Source of the DNA: PGZG01 sp046292765
Lineage (GTDB): Bacteria > Pseudomonadota > Gammaproteobacteria > Pseudomonadales > Alcanivoracaceae
Length of the DNA stretch: 64,000 bases
Assembly: GCA_046292765.1 (NCBI GenBank)
Contig: JBKBQA010000001.1
Span: 310,001 to 374,000, forward strand
Reading direction: 5' to 3'
The notes beneath the pieces are model-generated. The model saw nothing but the letters and a program-made list of their open reading frames with translations, was not told the origin of the DNA and ran no database searches. This document shows positions 15,703 to 24,204 of this stretch, in pieces (position 1 is the first letter of the stretch; each line of letters begins with the position of its first letter). Both the position numbers and the translations under genes were made by a program.

Positions 15703-15725
15703 CGCAAAGGCTTGCCGATGGTGTA
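15703..15725 (+). repeat. 23-bp direct repeat, right copy
   Basis: Exact copy of 14640-14662 (3' end of the MpaB-like gene), 1063 bp downstream and not part of a gene here. It lies 86 bp before the nhaC-like start. Confidence 0.9.
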
Positions 15726-15810
15726 AGCCCCCACTATCGTTGATCTGCATCCATACACCGGCCGCCTTCCCTGTCAGGATGGGTGGCCGGCTTTGCAGAG
15801 TGACTGACCT

Positions 15811-17262
15811 GTGTCGTTAGCCCCGCCTGTTCGTTCCCTGTCGTTGCCGCTGGCATTGGCGCCCTTGTTGGTGCTGATCGTGCTGCTGGCGCTGTCGGTG
15901 TATTACTTCGGCGATGATGCCTCCTATGGGGCCAACCAGATTGCCCTGTTGATCGCGGCGGGGATCGCGGGTGGCATCGGGGTGTGGAAAGGCTATCGCT
16001 GGGCGGAGATCGAGCAGGGCATTATTCAGGGCATCGCCAATGCCATGATCGCGATTCTGATCCTGTTGCTGGTGGGGGCGCTGATTGGTAGCTGGTTGCT
16101 GGCGGGTACGGTGCAGAGTCTGATCTGGTATGGCCTGTTGCTGATTTCGGCGCAGTGGTTTTATGCGGCGGCCTGTCTGGTGTGTGCCATTACTGCGCTG
16201 AGTATCGGCAGTTCGTGGACGGTGGCCGGTACGCTTGGGGTTGCCTTTATGGGCATGGCGGCGGCGATGCAGTTGAATCCTGCGCTGACTGCCGGGGCGA
16301 TTATTTCCGGCGCCTATTTTGGCGACAAATTATCGCCGTTGTCGGACACCACTAACCTGGCGGCTGCGGTTACCGATACGCCGCTGTTTGTGCATATCCG
16401 CAACCTGCTCTGGAGTACGGTGCCGGGCTTTCTGATCGCCATGCTGATTTACGCTTTTCTGGGTGGTCGTGAGGTGGCGCTGGCGTCGGAATCCATCGAA
16501 GCGACCATGACGGTGATGCAGGAAAACTACCGGATCGGTGTCCATCTGCTGCTGCCGGTGCTGCTGGTGTTTGTGCTCGCCTGGCGGCGGGTGCCAGCGT
16601 TGATCACCATTGCGGTTGGAGCACTGACGGGCGGACTCATGGCGGCAATGTTCCAGCCAGAAGCTATTGGCCGTTTTGTTGAGGGCGAACAGTTATCCTT
16701 GCTGGAGCAGCGACTGGTGGCGGTGTGGACGGTGCTGTTCGATGGCTATCGAGCCAGCACCGGCAATGTTTTGATCGACGAGCTGTTATCGCGCGGCGGC
16801 ATGGTGAGCATGCTCAATACCGTTTGGCTGATTCTGTGTGCGGTGACGTTCGGCGCAGTGATGGAGCAGGTCGGCATGTTACAGCGGGTGCTGAGCGCAA
16901 TCATGGGCTCGGTGCGCGGGGTGACCGGACTGATTATCACCACCGTGTTCACCTGTATCGGTGCCAATGTGATGACGGCGGATCAGTATATTTCCATCAT
17001 TCTGCCGGGGCGGATGTTCAAGCTGGAATATGCTCGCTATGGCCTGGCCAGTCAGAACCTGTCGCGCACTCTGGAAGATTCCGCCACCCTCACTTCACCG
17101 CTGGTGCCGTGGAATACCTGCGGCGCCTACATGGCCGGTACGCTCGGGGTGGCGACCTTTTCTTACTTGCCGTATGCGTTCTTCAATCTGCTCGGGCCGG
17201 TGATCTGTATCGCTTATGCGGCGACCCATTTCCGTATTGTGCCGCTGGAGACGAAAGTGTGA
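15811..17262 (+). CDS. nhaC: NhaC-family Na+/H+ antiporter
   Basis: A 483-aa inner-membrane antiporter with about twelve hydrophobic helices. The NhaC signature GAYFGDKLSPLSDTTNLA (about residues 169-186) is complete, with the acidic and polar residues used for ion binding, and a second half motif LTSPLVPWNTCGAYMAGTLGV. It would expel Na+ (or exchange related cations or substrates) for protons. A GTG start at 15811 is used with a weak ribosome site; no better start is seen upstream. It stands alone, between the direct-repeat scar and an outer-membrane protein gene. Confidence 0.93.
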   Translation: MSLAPPVRSLSLPLALAPLLVLIVLLALSVYYFGDDASYGANQIALLIAAGIAGGIGVWKGYRWAEIEQGIIQGIANAMIAILILLLVGALIGSWLLAGTVQSLIWYGLLLISAQWFYAAACLVCAITALSIGSSWTVAGTLGVAFMGMAAAMQLNPALTAGAIISGAYFGDKLSPLSDTTNLAAAVTDTPLFVHIRNLLWSTVPGFLIAMLIYAFLGGREVALASESIEATMTVMQENYRIGVHLLLPVLLVFVLAWRRVPALITIAVGALTGGLMAAMFQPEAIGRFVEGEQLSLLEQRLVAVWTVLFDGYRASTGNVLIDELLSRGGMVSMLNTVWLILCAVTFGAVMEQVGMLQRVLSAIMGSVRGVTGLIITTVFTCIGANVMTADQYISIILPGRMFKLEYARYGLASQNLSRTLEDSATLTSPLVPWNTCGAYMAGTLGVATFSYLPYAFFNLLGPVICIAYAATHFRIVPLETKV

Positions 17263-17406
17263 TCTGGGTCCTGAAATGGTGCGCCCGGTGGTTGTTCGAG
17301 GGGTCGCCTCAAAGGCAATTGTGTGGCTATGCGAGTTAGTGCTTTAATCGTATCCGGGGTCGGCGTGGACCGATCATTCGGTAACATTACAGACAGGGAT
17401 ATATCA

Positions 17407-18081
17407 ATGAAAAATCATAAAAAAGCGATGGTGCTGGGTATTGGTCTGGCTATGTCGGCGGCCAGCGGTTTGGCTTCCGCGCAAGACTGGTCGGGGATGT
17501 ATGGTGGCGTCAATCTGTCCCAGAATGAGTTTGGCTTTCAATCCCGTTCTTACTATGGTGATTTTTTCGGTAAAGACAACGCGCTCGGCCTTGGTCTGAC
17601 CGGCGGCTATAACATCCGCAATGGCTCTGCGGTATACGGCGTTGAGGTTGACCTCAATGTGGGGGATTTTTCTTCCAGTGCTGCGCCGGGCGTCAGGAGC
17701 AATGAGTATTACCATCAGGAAGCTGAGTGGAGCTGGCTGTCGACGGTGCGTGCCAGAGCAGGTCTCGCTGTAGAGAATACCTTGCTGTATGTGACTGCGG
17801 GTATTGCGGCAGCCGATACCGATTACAAGTATTGCGATAATGGTGCGACGGCCTGCAATGATGGCGATTCGGACAATGCCTTTTCTGATGGCATCGACTT
17901 CGGTATAGCGTATGGATTTGGTGTCGAAGTGGCTCAGTCCGATGCGATGACTGTGCGTCTTGAAGTGATGAAAGTGAGCCTGCAACAGCAAAAGCCAGCT
18001 CGTATAGGTGATGCTGACTATCCGGCAGCCTTTTCGTCTGACCTGACGGCAATTCGTCTTGGGGCAAATTGGCGTTTCTGA
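17407..18081 (+). CDS. Outer-membrane beta-barrel protein (OmpA/Omp25-like)
   Basis: A 224-aa exported protein with a signal peptide cleaved near LASAQDW. The mature part opens WSGMYGGVNLSQNEF, continues with alternating amphipathic strands (GLGLTGGYNIRNGSAVYGVEVDLN, WLSTVRARAGLAVENTLLYVTAGIA), and ends with ...TAIRLGANWRF, the terminal Phe expected of BAM-inserted barrels. This is the small eight-stranded porin-like family (OMP_b-brl). ATG 17407 has an AGGGA ribosome site; a longer frame from 17323 is not needed. A strong terminator follows 16 bp later. Confidence 0.88.
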   Translation: MKNHKKAMVLGIGLAMSAASGLASAQDWSGMYGGVNLSQNEFGFQSRSYYGDFFGKDNALGLGLTGGYNIRNGSAVYGVEVDLNVGDFSSSAAPGVRSNEYYHQEAEWSWLSTVRARAGLAVENTLLYVTAGIAAADTDYKYCDNGATACNDGDSDNAFSDGIDFGIAYGFGVEVAQSDAMTVRLEVMKVSLQQQKPARIGDADYPAAFSSDLTAIRLGANWRF

Positions 18082-18096
18082 TTAAGCGGCACTGCC

Positions 18097-18124
18097 AAAA
18101 CGGGCGACGGAAGTCGCCCGTTTT
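18097..18124. terminator. Strong bidirectional rho-independent terminator
   Basis: AAAACGGGCGAC (18097-18108), loop GGAA, GTCGCCCGTTTT (18113-18124): a perfect 12-bp stem with A/T tails usable in both directions. It lies directly between the OMP gene stop and the convergent sulfotransferase stop. Confidence 0.92.
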
Positions 18125-19693
18125 CTATTGTCTCGACTCAAGCACTTGAGCTAAGGGCGTGACGAAGCGGTGATAGGGCTCCAGTGCAGCATTCGCTGAG
18201 CTGTAAAGGGGGGACGCAACCTGGCGCCTGCTTGGTGTACGTATCGCACGATGGGTTCTATGAAAGGCGAGGCAGTCCTGATGCCAGGGGATCCCGACAT
18301 GCTGTAGTAAAGATCGGGTAGTCGCTTCCTGATTTGAGATCAAATCCTCGTACTGCACGGTATAGATCTGAACGGAAAGCACGTCTTTCCAGTGTGACAT
18401 CAGTTGTTCATGTAGCTGGTAGTATCTACCAATGCTGACAAGGTCCTCTGAGTAGCCGTACTGATCTCCCAGGGGCTGGATGTAGCACGAAATACAGTTC
18501 GCCAGCGGGTCGCGCTTGCACTCAATAAAGATTGCCTTGGGGAAGGTTGCTGCCAGTAGCCACAGGATTTCTGAGTTCAGTGGCATTTTGTCGGTAACAT
18601 GCCGTGCAGAAGGCGAGTAGGCTGTTAGTAGTCGCAAGTACTCTCGGCCGATTTGCTGGATGGCACTCCTGCGGGTGGATAGTAGTGATGCTGCTGCTTC
18701 CTCGCTGTTGACGGAGAAATATCCCAGGCGTGTCGCCGCCATCCTGAAATAGCCAAGCTCATTGGCGCCCGCGACATCCGGATGACTGGCAAGAATTTGT
18801 TCTACAAGGGTGGTGCCGGAGCGCGGCATTCCGAATATAAAAATTGGGCGCTGGCTATGAATGCCATCATTCGCATGGCTTCTGATGAAGTCTTTGGTGA
18901 TGGTGGACTTAATGGTTTCGACATGACGTGTAAACTGCTCAATACGCGATTTGCCAATTGCTGTTTTTTTCGATCGAGTGAAGTGTAGAAAAGCGGCTTC
19001 ATACCTTTCTAGGTCATGATCAATTTTACCGGCTGCCCGGTGTAACCACGTCTTCGCCTTTTCCGGGGTGGCTGGGTCTTCAAGGTGCTTGAGTATGTCA
19101 CCATATTCCTGTGGTTCCTGCTGCCAGGTTCGGGCTCTGGCTATGCCATCATAAGCGTAGACACTTGAAGATCCCTCTCTGAGCACGCGGCGGAAACTCT
19201 CCAGCGATTCTTCCGGCCGCTGACCCGCATCCAGGTACTGGGCCCGGTCTATCTGGTATGCCTCGTTGTCCGGGGTGATAGCCAGCGCCATATCGATGGA
19301 CTTCAAGGCCCGCTCAGTTTTGCCGAGTTGGTAATAACACTTGGACAGGATGTGGCAGGTTTCTGCATTGCCACTCTTCAGCTTGGCAGAAATGCTGGCA
19401 TGGTGCTCGGCGAGATCTGGTCGATGCAGGTGCAGATACAGCATCGCCATGTTGTTATGCAAGCCAGGGTCATTCTTTCTGACCGCCAGCGCTTTCTCAA
19501 ACCATGCCAACCCTTGGAAGGGGCGATTGCTCTGGACGGCAAGCAACCCCATCAGGGTCATGGCTTCGGCATTGCGTTTGTCACGCTTCAGTATCTCGGT
19601 GTAGACCCGTTCGGCCGAAGTGGTATCGCCGCCCGCCTCAAGGCGAGCGGCATGGTGGAACATCTGTTTGAGGTCAGGATTGGCTGGCTTCAT
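18125..19693 (-). CDS. Tetratricopeptide-repeat sulfotransferase
   Basis: A 522-aa protein. Residues 1-240 hold TPR-type helical repeats (e.g. AERVYTEILKRDKRNAEAMTLMGLLA, ALKSIDMALAITPDNEAYQ). Residues 280-510 form a PAPS-dependent sulfotransferase: the 5'-phosphosulfate loop PRSGTT at 290-295, the conserved His in ILASHPD, and a 3'-phosphate-binding region near KRDPLANCISCY. Such TPR-sulfotransferases act on glycans, lipids or peptides; the substrate is unknown and no glycan-assembly genes adjoin it. Base composition is lower in GC than its neighbours, suggesting acquisition. Confidence 0.9.
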   Translation of the reverse strand: MKPANPDLKQMFHHAARLEAGGDTTSAERVYTEILKRDKRNAEAMTLMGLLAVQSNRPFQGLAWFEKALAVRKNDPGLHNNMAMLYLHLHRPDLAEHHASISAKLKSGNAETCHILSKCYYQLGKTERALKSIDMALAITPDNEAYQIDRAQYLDAGQRPEESLESFRRVLREGSSSVYAYDGIARARTWQQEPQEYGDILKHLEDPATPEKAKTWLHRAAGKIDHDLERYEAAFLHFTRSKKTAIGKSRIEQFTRHVETIKSTITKDFIRSHANDGIHSQRPIFIFGMPRSGTTLVEQILASHPDVAGANELGYFRMAATRLGYFSVNSEEAAASLLSTRRSAIQQIGREYLRLLTAYSPSARHVTDKMPLNSEILWLLAATFPKAIFIECKRDPLANCISCYIQPLGDQYGYSEDLVSIGRYYQLHEQLMSHWKDVLSVQIYTVQYEDLISNQEATTRSLLQHVGIPWHQDCLAFHRTHRAIRTPSRRQVASPLYSSANAALEPYHRFVTPLAQVLESRQ

Positions 19694-19788
19694 CGTCGTG
19701 GCGGTAATCAGACATGGTCACATTCTTTCACAGAATGGATACTACTGTCTGATTTTGAGGGGCTATCCGGAATCATGTCCGCTAAGCC

Positions 19789-20544
19789 TTACCGCGCCAC
19801 CATGCCGCCGTCCACCGCCAGTGCCTGACCGGTGACAAAGCCGGACTGTGGCGAGCTGATCCAGACAATGCTGTCCGCCACTTCTTGCGAGGTGCCCATG
19901 CGGTTCATCGGGTGCAGCGCATTGAAGGCTTGTTCGGTCGCCGGGTCCTGATGGGTGATACGGTCGATCATTTCGGTTTTGATCGCGCCGGGGCAGATGG
20001 CATTGACGCGAATACCGCTGGTGGCGTATTCCAGTGCCGCGGTTTTGGTCAGCTGAATGACGCCGCCTTTTGAGGCGCAGTAGGCCGGCAATCCGGCGAA
20101 GCCGATCAGGCCAGCCACCGAGGCGATATTAACGATGGCGCCGCTGCCTTGCTTCTGCATGATTTTCAGCTGTTCCTGCATGCACACGAACAGGCCGCGC
20201 AGGTTGATGCCAATCACCCGGTCAAAATTTTCCAGTGGGGATTCCGCCGTGGGCGCCTGCTCGCCTTCAATACCGGCATTGTTGCAGGCTACGTCAAGGC
20301 GGCCGAACAGGTCGATGATCTCGGCATGCAGCTTGCGTATCTGGGCCGGGTCGGCCACATCGCAGGCGACGAAGACGGCATCGGCGCCGTTCTTGCGCAG
20401 TTCGGCGGCGGCGGCTTCACCGCGAGCCTGATCGCGGTCCGACAGCACTACCCGACATCCCTGGGCGGCGTAGGTTTGGGCAGTCACCAGACCAATGCCG
20501 GTGGCAGCGCCTGTCACCAGTGCGACGGTGTCTTTGCTGAACAT
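19789..20544 (-). CDS. Short-chain dehydrogenase/reductase (classical SDR)
   Basis: A 251-aa NAD(P)-dependent oxidoreductase. It has the cofactor motif TGAATGIG (residues 11-18), NNAG at 88-91, catalytic Ser142 (ASVAG), and Tyr155-x3-Lys159 (YCASK). Asp36 in VVLSDRD suggests a preference for NAD(H). The C-terminus PQSGFVTGQALAVDGGMVAR is typical of FabG-like SDRs. ATG 20544 is chosen over the longer frame because AAGGAGA precedes it. The substrate is not predictable. Divergent from greB. Confidence 0.93.
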   Translation of the reverse strand: MFSKDTVALVTGAATGIGLVTAQTYAAQGCRVVLSDRDQARGEAAAAELRKNGADAVFVACDVADPAQIRKLHAEIIDLFGRLDVACNNAGIEGEQAPTAESPLENFDRVIGINLRGLFVCMQEQLKIMQKQGSGAIVNIASVAGLIGFAGLPAYCASKGGVIQLTKTAALEYATSGIRVNAICPGAIKTEMIDRITHQDPATEQAFNALHPMNRMGTSQEVADSIVWISSPQSGFVTGQALAVDGGMVAR

Positions 20545-20618
20545 GGGGTTCTCCTTGCGTCGTGTCGTTGGACGGCCATACTGACAGCCTTCATGTGACA
20601 AAGGGTTGATCTGAGGCA

Positions 20619-21122
20619 ATGTCCCGTTGGCGACCGCCGGGCCGACCCGGTTCCAAATACATTACCCGGGAAGGCTACCGGGCCATGAATGACGAGTTAC
20701 AGCATCTCTGGAAGGTCAAGCGGCCGGAGGTGACGCGCTCGGTGCAGGAGGCCGCTGCCCAAGGCGATCGGTCCGAGAACGCCGAGTATATCTACGGCAA
20801 GAAGATGCTCCGGGAAATCGACAGCCGGATCCGCTTCCTCAGCAAGCGCCTGGATGACATGACAGTGGTGGACCAGCCGCCGGCAGACCAGAGCCGGATA
20901 TTCTTCGGCGCCTGGGTGACGCTGGAGGACGATGATGGCACAACGGTCACCTACCGGCTGGTGGGACCGGACGAAACCGATGGTGGCAAGGGCCATATCA
21001 GCATTGATGCGCCATTGGCGCGGGCGCTGCTGAAGAAGCAAGTGGATGACGAGGCCGAAGTGGACACGCCGTCGGGGCGCAAGCTCTGGTACATTAGCGC
21101 CATCCGTTACGAACAGTCCTGA
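20619..21122 (+). CDS. greB: Transcription elongation factor GreB
   Basis: A 167-aa factor that enters the RNA polymerase secondary channel and triggers cleavage of backtracked transcripts. The coiled-coil N-domain is clear (LWKVKRPEVTRSVQEAAAQGDRSENAEYIYGKKMLREIDSRIRFL) with the acidic tip GDRSENAEY, and the C-terminal FKBP-like domain follows. The arginine-rich opening (MSRWRPPGRPGSKYITREGY) matches GreB rather than GreA. A TGAGG ribosome site precedes the ATG at 20619. It is followed 10 bp later by a DUF502 gene in the same direction. Confidence 0.97.
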   Translation: MSRWRPPGRPGSKYITREGYRAMNDELQHLWKVKRPEVTRSVQEAAAQGDRSENAEYIYGKKMLREIDSRIRFLSKRLDDMTVVDQPPADQSRIFFGAWVTLEDDDGTTVTYRLVGPDETDGGKGHISIDAPLARALLKKQVDDEAEVDTPSGRKLWYISAIRYEQS

Positions 21123-21132
21123 GGTCTGTTGC

Positions 21133-21777
21133 ATGTCCGAGATTGTGCCCAGTCGCACCGCCCTGATTGTTCGTCGCTCCCTCGCCGGTGGCTTGCTGAT
21201 CCTGTTGCCGCTGGTGATTGTCGGCACTATCTTCCGCTGGATCTATGATGTGGCGAGCGAAATCATTTCGCCCTTCACCGGCCCCTTTATCACCACCTTT
21301 GGCTTGCCGAAAATCCTCGCCGACCTGATCGTGATCGTGCTGCTGGTGGTGCTCTGTTTTGTGATTGGCAGCCTGGTCGCGACCAGGCTCGGGGCCTGGT
21401 TGTGGCAGCGGGCTGAAGACGTGCTGATGGTGAGGGTGCCCGGCTATCGCAGTGTGCGCGAGATTACTGCCCAGGTGCTTGGCAATAGTAACGACTCACC
21501 GTTCAAGCGTGGTGAAGTGGCGCGGATCTGGTTGTTTGGACGGGATGTCGATGTGTCCGTGAGCGGCCTGGTGACGTCGCGGCATCGGGACGGGCGGCTG
21601 ACGGTGTTTGTGCCCACCGGACCGAATCCGACCACCGGGTTTATCTATCACGTGGCGCCGGAGCTGGTGGAGCTGCGTCCGGAGATTCGGGTGGAGCAGA
21701 TGATGAAAACGGTGATTTCCTGCGGGGCCGGCACGTCGGCGCTGTTTGACGCCATAGCGCCGGCAGCGAAGGTCTGA
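21133..21777 (+). CDS. DUF502 inner-membrane protein
   Basis: A 214-aa protein with two N-terminal membrane helices (residues about 16-38 and 60-82) and a cytosolic or periplasmic beta-rich domain. The DUF502 motifs are GGLLILLPLVIVGTIFRWIYD, VRVPGYRSVREITAQVLG, and FVPTGPNPTTGFIYHVAPE. The family is widespread and uncharacterised. GAGGT sits eight bases before ATG 21133, inside the greB stop region, so it is probably in an operon with greB. Confidence 0.92.
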   Translation: MSEIVPSRTALIVRRSLAGGLLILLPLVIVGTIFRWIYDVASEIISPFTGPFITTFGLPKILADLIVIVLLVVLCFVIGSLVATRLGAWLWQRAEDVLMVRVPGYRSVREITAQVLGNSNDSPFKRGEVARIWLFGRDVDVSVSGLVTSRHRDGRLTVFVPTGPNPTTGFIYHVAPELVELRPEIRVEQMMKTVISCGAGTSALFDAIAPAAKV

Positions 21778-21798
21778 CGACGGCGCGACCGGTGTACT

Positions 21799-21823
21799 GT
21801 TGGCCGGCGCCTTGCCGGCCAAC
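21799..21823. terminator. GC-rich hairpin between convergent genes
   Basis: GTTGGCCGGC (21799-21808), loop GCCTT, GCCGGCCAAC (21814-21823): a perfect 10-bp stem with no T-tract on either side. It lies between the DUF502 gene and the convergent small periplasmic gene and may pause or stop both transcripts. Confidence 0.55.
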
Positions 21824-21826
21824 GTA

Positions 21827-22114
21827 TCAGGGGCAGAGGGTGCGAACTTTCTCTTCGATGGCGGCCTGAACCTCGCTGTCGGCGTTGTGCTTGGCGGTCA
21901 GGTCATCAAGGGCATCCAGATCCTTTTCGCGGATGCCGAATTTCTTTTCCAGTTTTTCCAGCTCGTTTTCCAGCTTGTCCGGCTGATCCCAGAGCTTCTG
22001 GTTCAGGCAATGCTGCTGGGCGGCATAGTCGATGTATTGGTTGCGGTCCATTTTCAGGGCCAGAGCGCTGGCCGGCAGGACGGCGAGGGCGATCAGAATC
22101 AGGGTGCGACGCAT
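21827..22114 (-). CDS. Small exported protein of unknown function
   Basis: A 95-aa protein with a signal peptide (RRTLILIALAVLPASALAL) and a mature region of about 75 residues that is highly charged and probably a helical hairpin or coiled coil (DQPDKLENELEKLEKKFGIREKDLDALDDLTAKHNAD). Two cysteines (in QQHCLNQ and RTLCP, at the ends of the helical part) could form a disulfide clamping the hairpin in the periplasm. I do not recognise the family. It lies between greB-DUF502 (convergent) and the ABC-F gene on the same strand. Confidence 0.75.
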   Translation of the reverse strand: MRRTLILIALAVLPASALALKMDRNQYIDYAAQQHCLNQKLWDQPDKLENELEKLEKKFGIREKDLDALDDLTAKHNADSEVQAAIEEKVRTLCP

Positions 22115-22227
22115 GGAACTCTCCCGGGTTGGTTGGGCCTCCTCTGTCGGGAGGCTCTGGGCTTCTGAGTGTCCCGCGGGGTGGCAGGCAGGTCAACCAT
22201 GGCGCAGGATTGCCGTTGCTGTCGGGT

Positions 22228-24138
22228 TCAGCCCTCGGCCTGCTCGGCTTCTTCGAGGGCGGTCATGGCATCAAGCCAGTCCGATTCCACCGTTTCACAT
22301 TGTTTGCGTAGCGTGCCCTGACGGCCGAGCAGGTCGGCGAGCTTCTGCTTGTGTTCGCTTTGGTAGAGGGTCTGGTCGCCGAGCGCATTTTCCACTTCGG
22401 TCAGCTGCCTTTGCAGCGCGTCGAGCTGCTTTTCGAGCTTGTCGGCAGCCTGTTTCAGGGGCCGCAGGTTGGCGCGCTTCTGTGCCGCCTGCTGGCGTTT
22501 GAGCTTGTTGTCGCTGCGCGATTCGTCACGATCGGCGCTGAGGCTATTGGTGGCTGAACTGATGGCCTTGCTGCGTTCGCGCAGCCAGCGGGCGTAGTCA
22601 TCAAGATCGCCATCCCATTCGCTGACGGTGCCGTTGGCCACCAGCACCAGCTCATCAACCGTGGTTTCCAGTAGATGGCGATCATGGGAGACCAGTATCA
22701 CCGCGCCTTCAAATTCCTGCAGCGCCATGGTCAGCGCTTCGCGCATGTCCAGATCGAGATGGTTGGCCGGCTCGTCGAGCAGCAGCAAGGCCGGCTTCTG
22801 CTGCACCAGCAGGGCCAGTGCCAGACGTGATTTTTCGCCGCCGGAAAAGCGTCGCACCTCGGCGTAGGCGTCATCGCCATGAAAGCCGAATCGACCCAGC
22901 TCCTTGCGTACCTGCAGCTCTTCCCACTTCGGCTGGGCCGCCTGCATCAGGGCGAAGGCGGTCTTGTCCTGCGGCAGCGCATCAACCTGCTGCTGGTGGA
23001 AGTAGCCGATCACCAGCTCCGGTCCGATCTGGAACTTGCCGCCCAAAGGTGACAGCTGGGTGGCGAGGGTTTTGATCAGGGTGGATTTGCCTGCGCCGTT
23101 AGGGCCAAGCAAACCAAGCCGGGTTTCCGGGCGGATCGAGAAGGTCACTTCGCGCAAGATCACGCTGTCGCCATAGCCGCAGTTGACGCGCTCCAGATCC
23201 ATCATCGGGTTTGGCAGCCGGGCCGGTTTCGGGAAGCTGAAGCTGAAGCCGTCCTCGATATGCGCCGGGGCAATCAGTTCCAGTTTGGCCAGTGCCTTCA
23301 GACGGCTTTGTGCCTGCCGTGCCTTGGTGGCCTTGGCGCGAAAGCGGTCGATAAAGCTCTGCAGGTGGGCGGCCTGAACTTTCTGCTTTTCGTATACCTG
23401 TTGCTGTTGTGCCATGCGTTCGGCGCGCTGACGCTCGAAGGCAGAATAGTTGCCGCTGTAGAGTGTCAGGCGCTGTTGCTCGATGTGCAGGATATGGCCG
23501 ACGGTGGCATCGAGAAAATCGCGGTCGTGGGAGATCAGCAGCAGGGTTTGCGGGGCCTGTTGCAGCCAGTCCTGCAGCCACAGCACTGCGTCCAGATCGA
23601 GGTGGTTGGTGGGCTCATCGAGCAGCAGCAGATCGGCATCAGCGAGCAGTACCCGGGCCAGATTCAGACGCATGCGCCAGCCGCCGGAAAAACTGGCCAC
23701 CGGATTGCGCTGCGCGTCGGCGGCAAAGCCGAGGCCCGCCAGCACTTCGGCGGCGCGTGCCGGCAGCGACCAGGCATTGAGGGCGTCGAGTTTTTCATGG
23801 GCGTGGCCGATGGCCATGCCGTCACCGCTGGCTTCGGCATCACGCAGGGCCTGTTCGGCGGCCCGCAGTGGGGTGTTGCCGTCGAGGACATAATCGATGG
23901 CGGGCTGATCCAACGCTGGCACTTCCTGGGCCATGATGGCCAGACGCCAGTCCGACGGCATCGACAGCTGGCCGGCGTCTGCGTCCAGCGCGCCAGTGAG
24001 CAGGGTAAACAGGGAGCTCTTGCCGCAGCCGTTCTTGCCGGTGAGGCCCACTTTCCAGCCGCTGTGCAGGATGACCGAGGCGTGGTCGAGAAGAATGTCA
24101 GGGCCGCGCCGCAGGCGCACATCATCAAGCTGTATCAT
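22228..24138 (-). CDS. yheS: ABC-F ATPase YheS
   Basis: A 636-aa soluble ABC-F protein, a ribosome-associated ATPase that probably resolves stalled or poorly translating ribosomes. Two ATP-binding cassettes flank the P-site-tRNA interaction linker: Walker A GKNGCGKSS and GPNGAGKST, signatures FSGGWRMR and FSGGEKSR, Walker B LLLLDEPTNH and LLLLDEPANH. The linker HLQSFIDRFRAKATKARQAQSR is the YheS type. A charged C-terminal coiled coil ends the protein. The second Walker B has Ala in place of the usual Thr (DEPAN), a conservative oddity. The ATG at 24138 is preferred over a TTG two codons upstream. Confidence 0.95.
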   Translation of the reverse strand: MIQLDDVRLRRGPDILLDHASVILHSGWKVGLTGKNGCGKSSLFTLLTGALDADAGQLSMPSDWRLAIMAQEVPALDQPAIDYVLDGNTPLRAAEQALRDAEASGDGMAIGHAHEKLDALNAWSLPARAAEVLAGLGFAADAQRNPVASFSGGWRMRLNLARVLLADADLLLLDEPTNHLDLDAVLWLQDWLQQAPQTLLLISHDRDFLDATVGHILHIEQQRLTLYSGNYSAFERQRAERMAQQQQVYEKQKVQAAHLQSFIDRFRAKATKARQAQSRLKALAKLELIAPAHIEDGFSFSFPKPARLPNPMMDLERVNCGYGDSVILREVTFSIRPETRLGLLGPNGAGKSTLIKTLATQLSPLGGKFQIGPELVIGYFHQQQVDALPQDKTAFALMQAAQPKWEELQVRKELGRFGFHGDDAYAEVRRFSGGEKSRLALALLVQQKPALLLLDEPANHLDLDMREALTMALQEFEGAVILVSHDRHLLETTVDELVLVANGTVSEWDGDLDDYARWLRERSKAISSATNSLSADRDESRSDNKLKRQQAAQKRANLRPLKQAADKLEKQLDALQRQLTEVENALGDQTLYQSEHKQKLADLLGRQGTLRKQCETVESDWLDAMTALEEAEQAEG

Positions 24139-24204
24139 TGGCAAGTCGGGTCGGAAACGAAGCGCGAGTGTAGCAGAGCAGGGCCGCCCACCGGCAGTGG
24201 CCGC

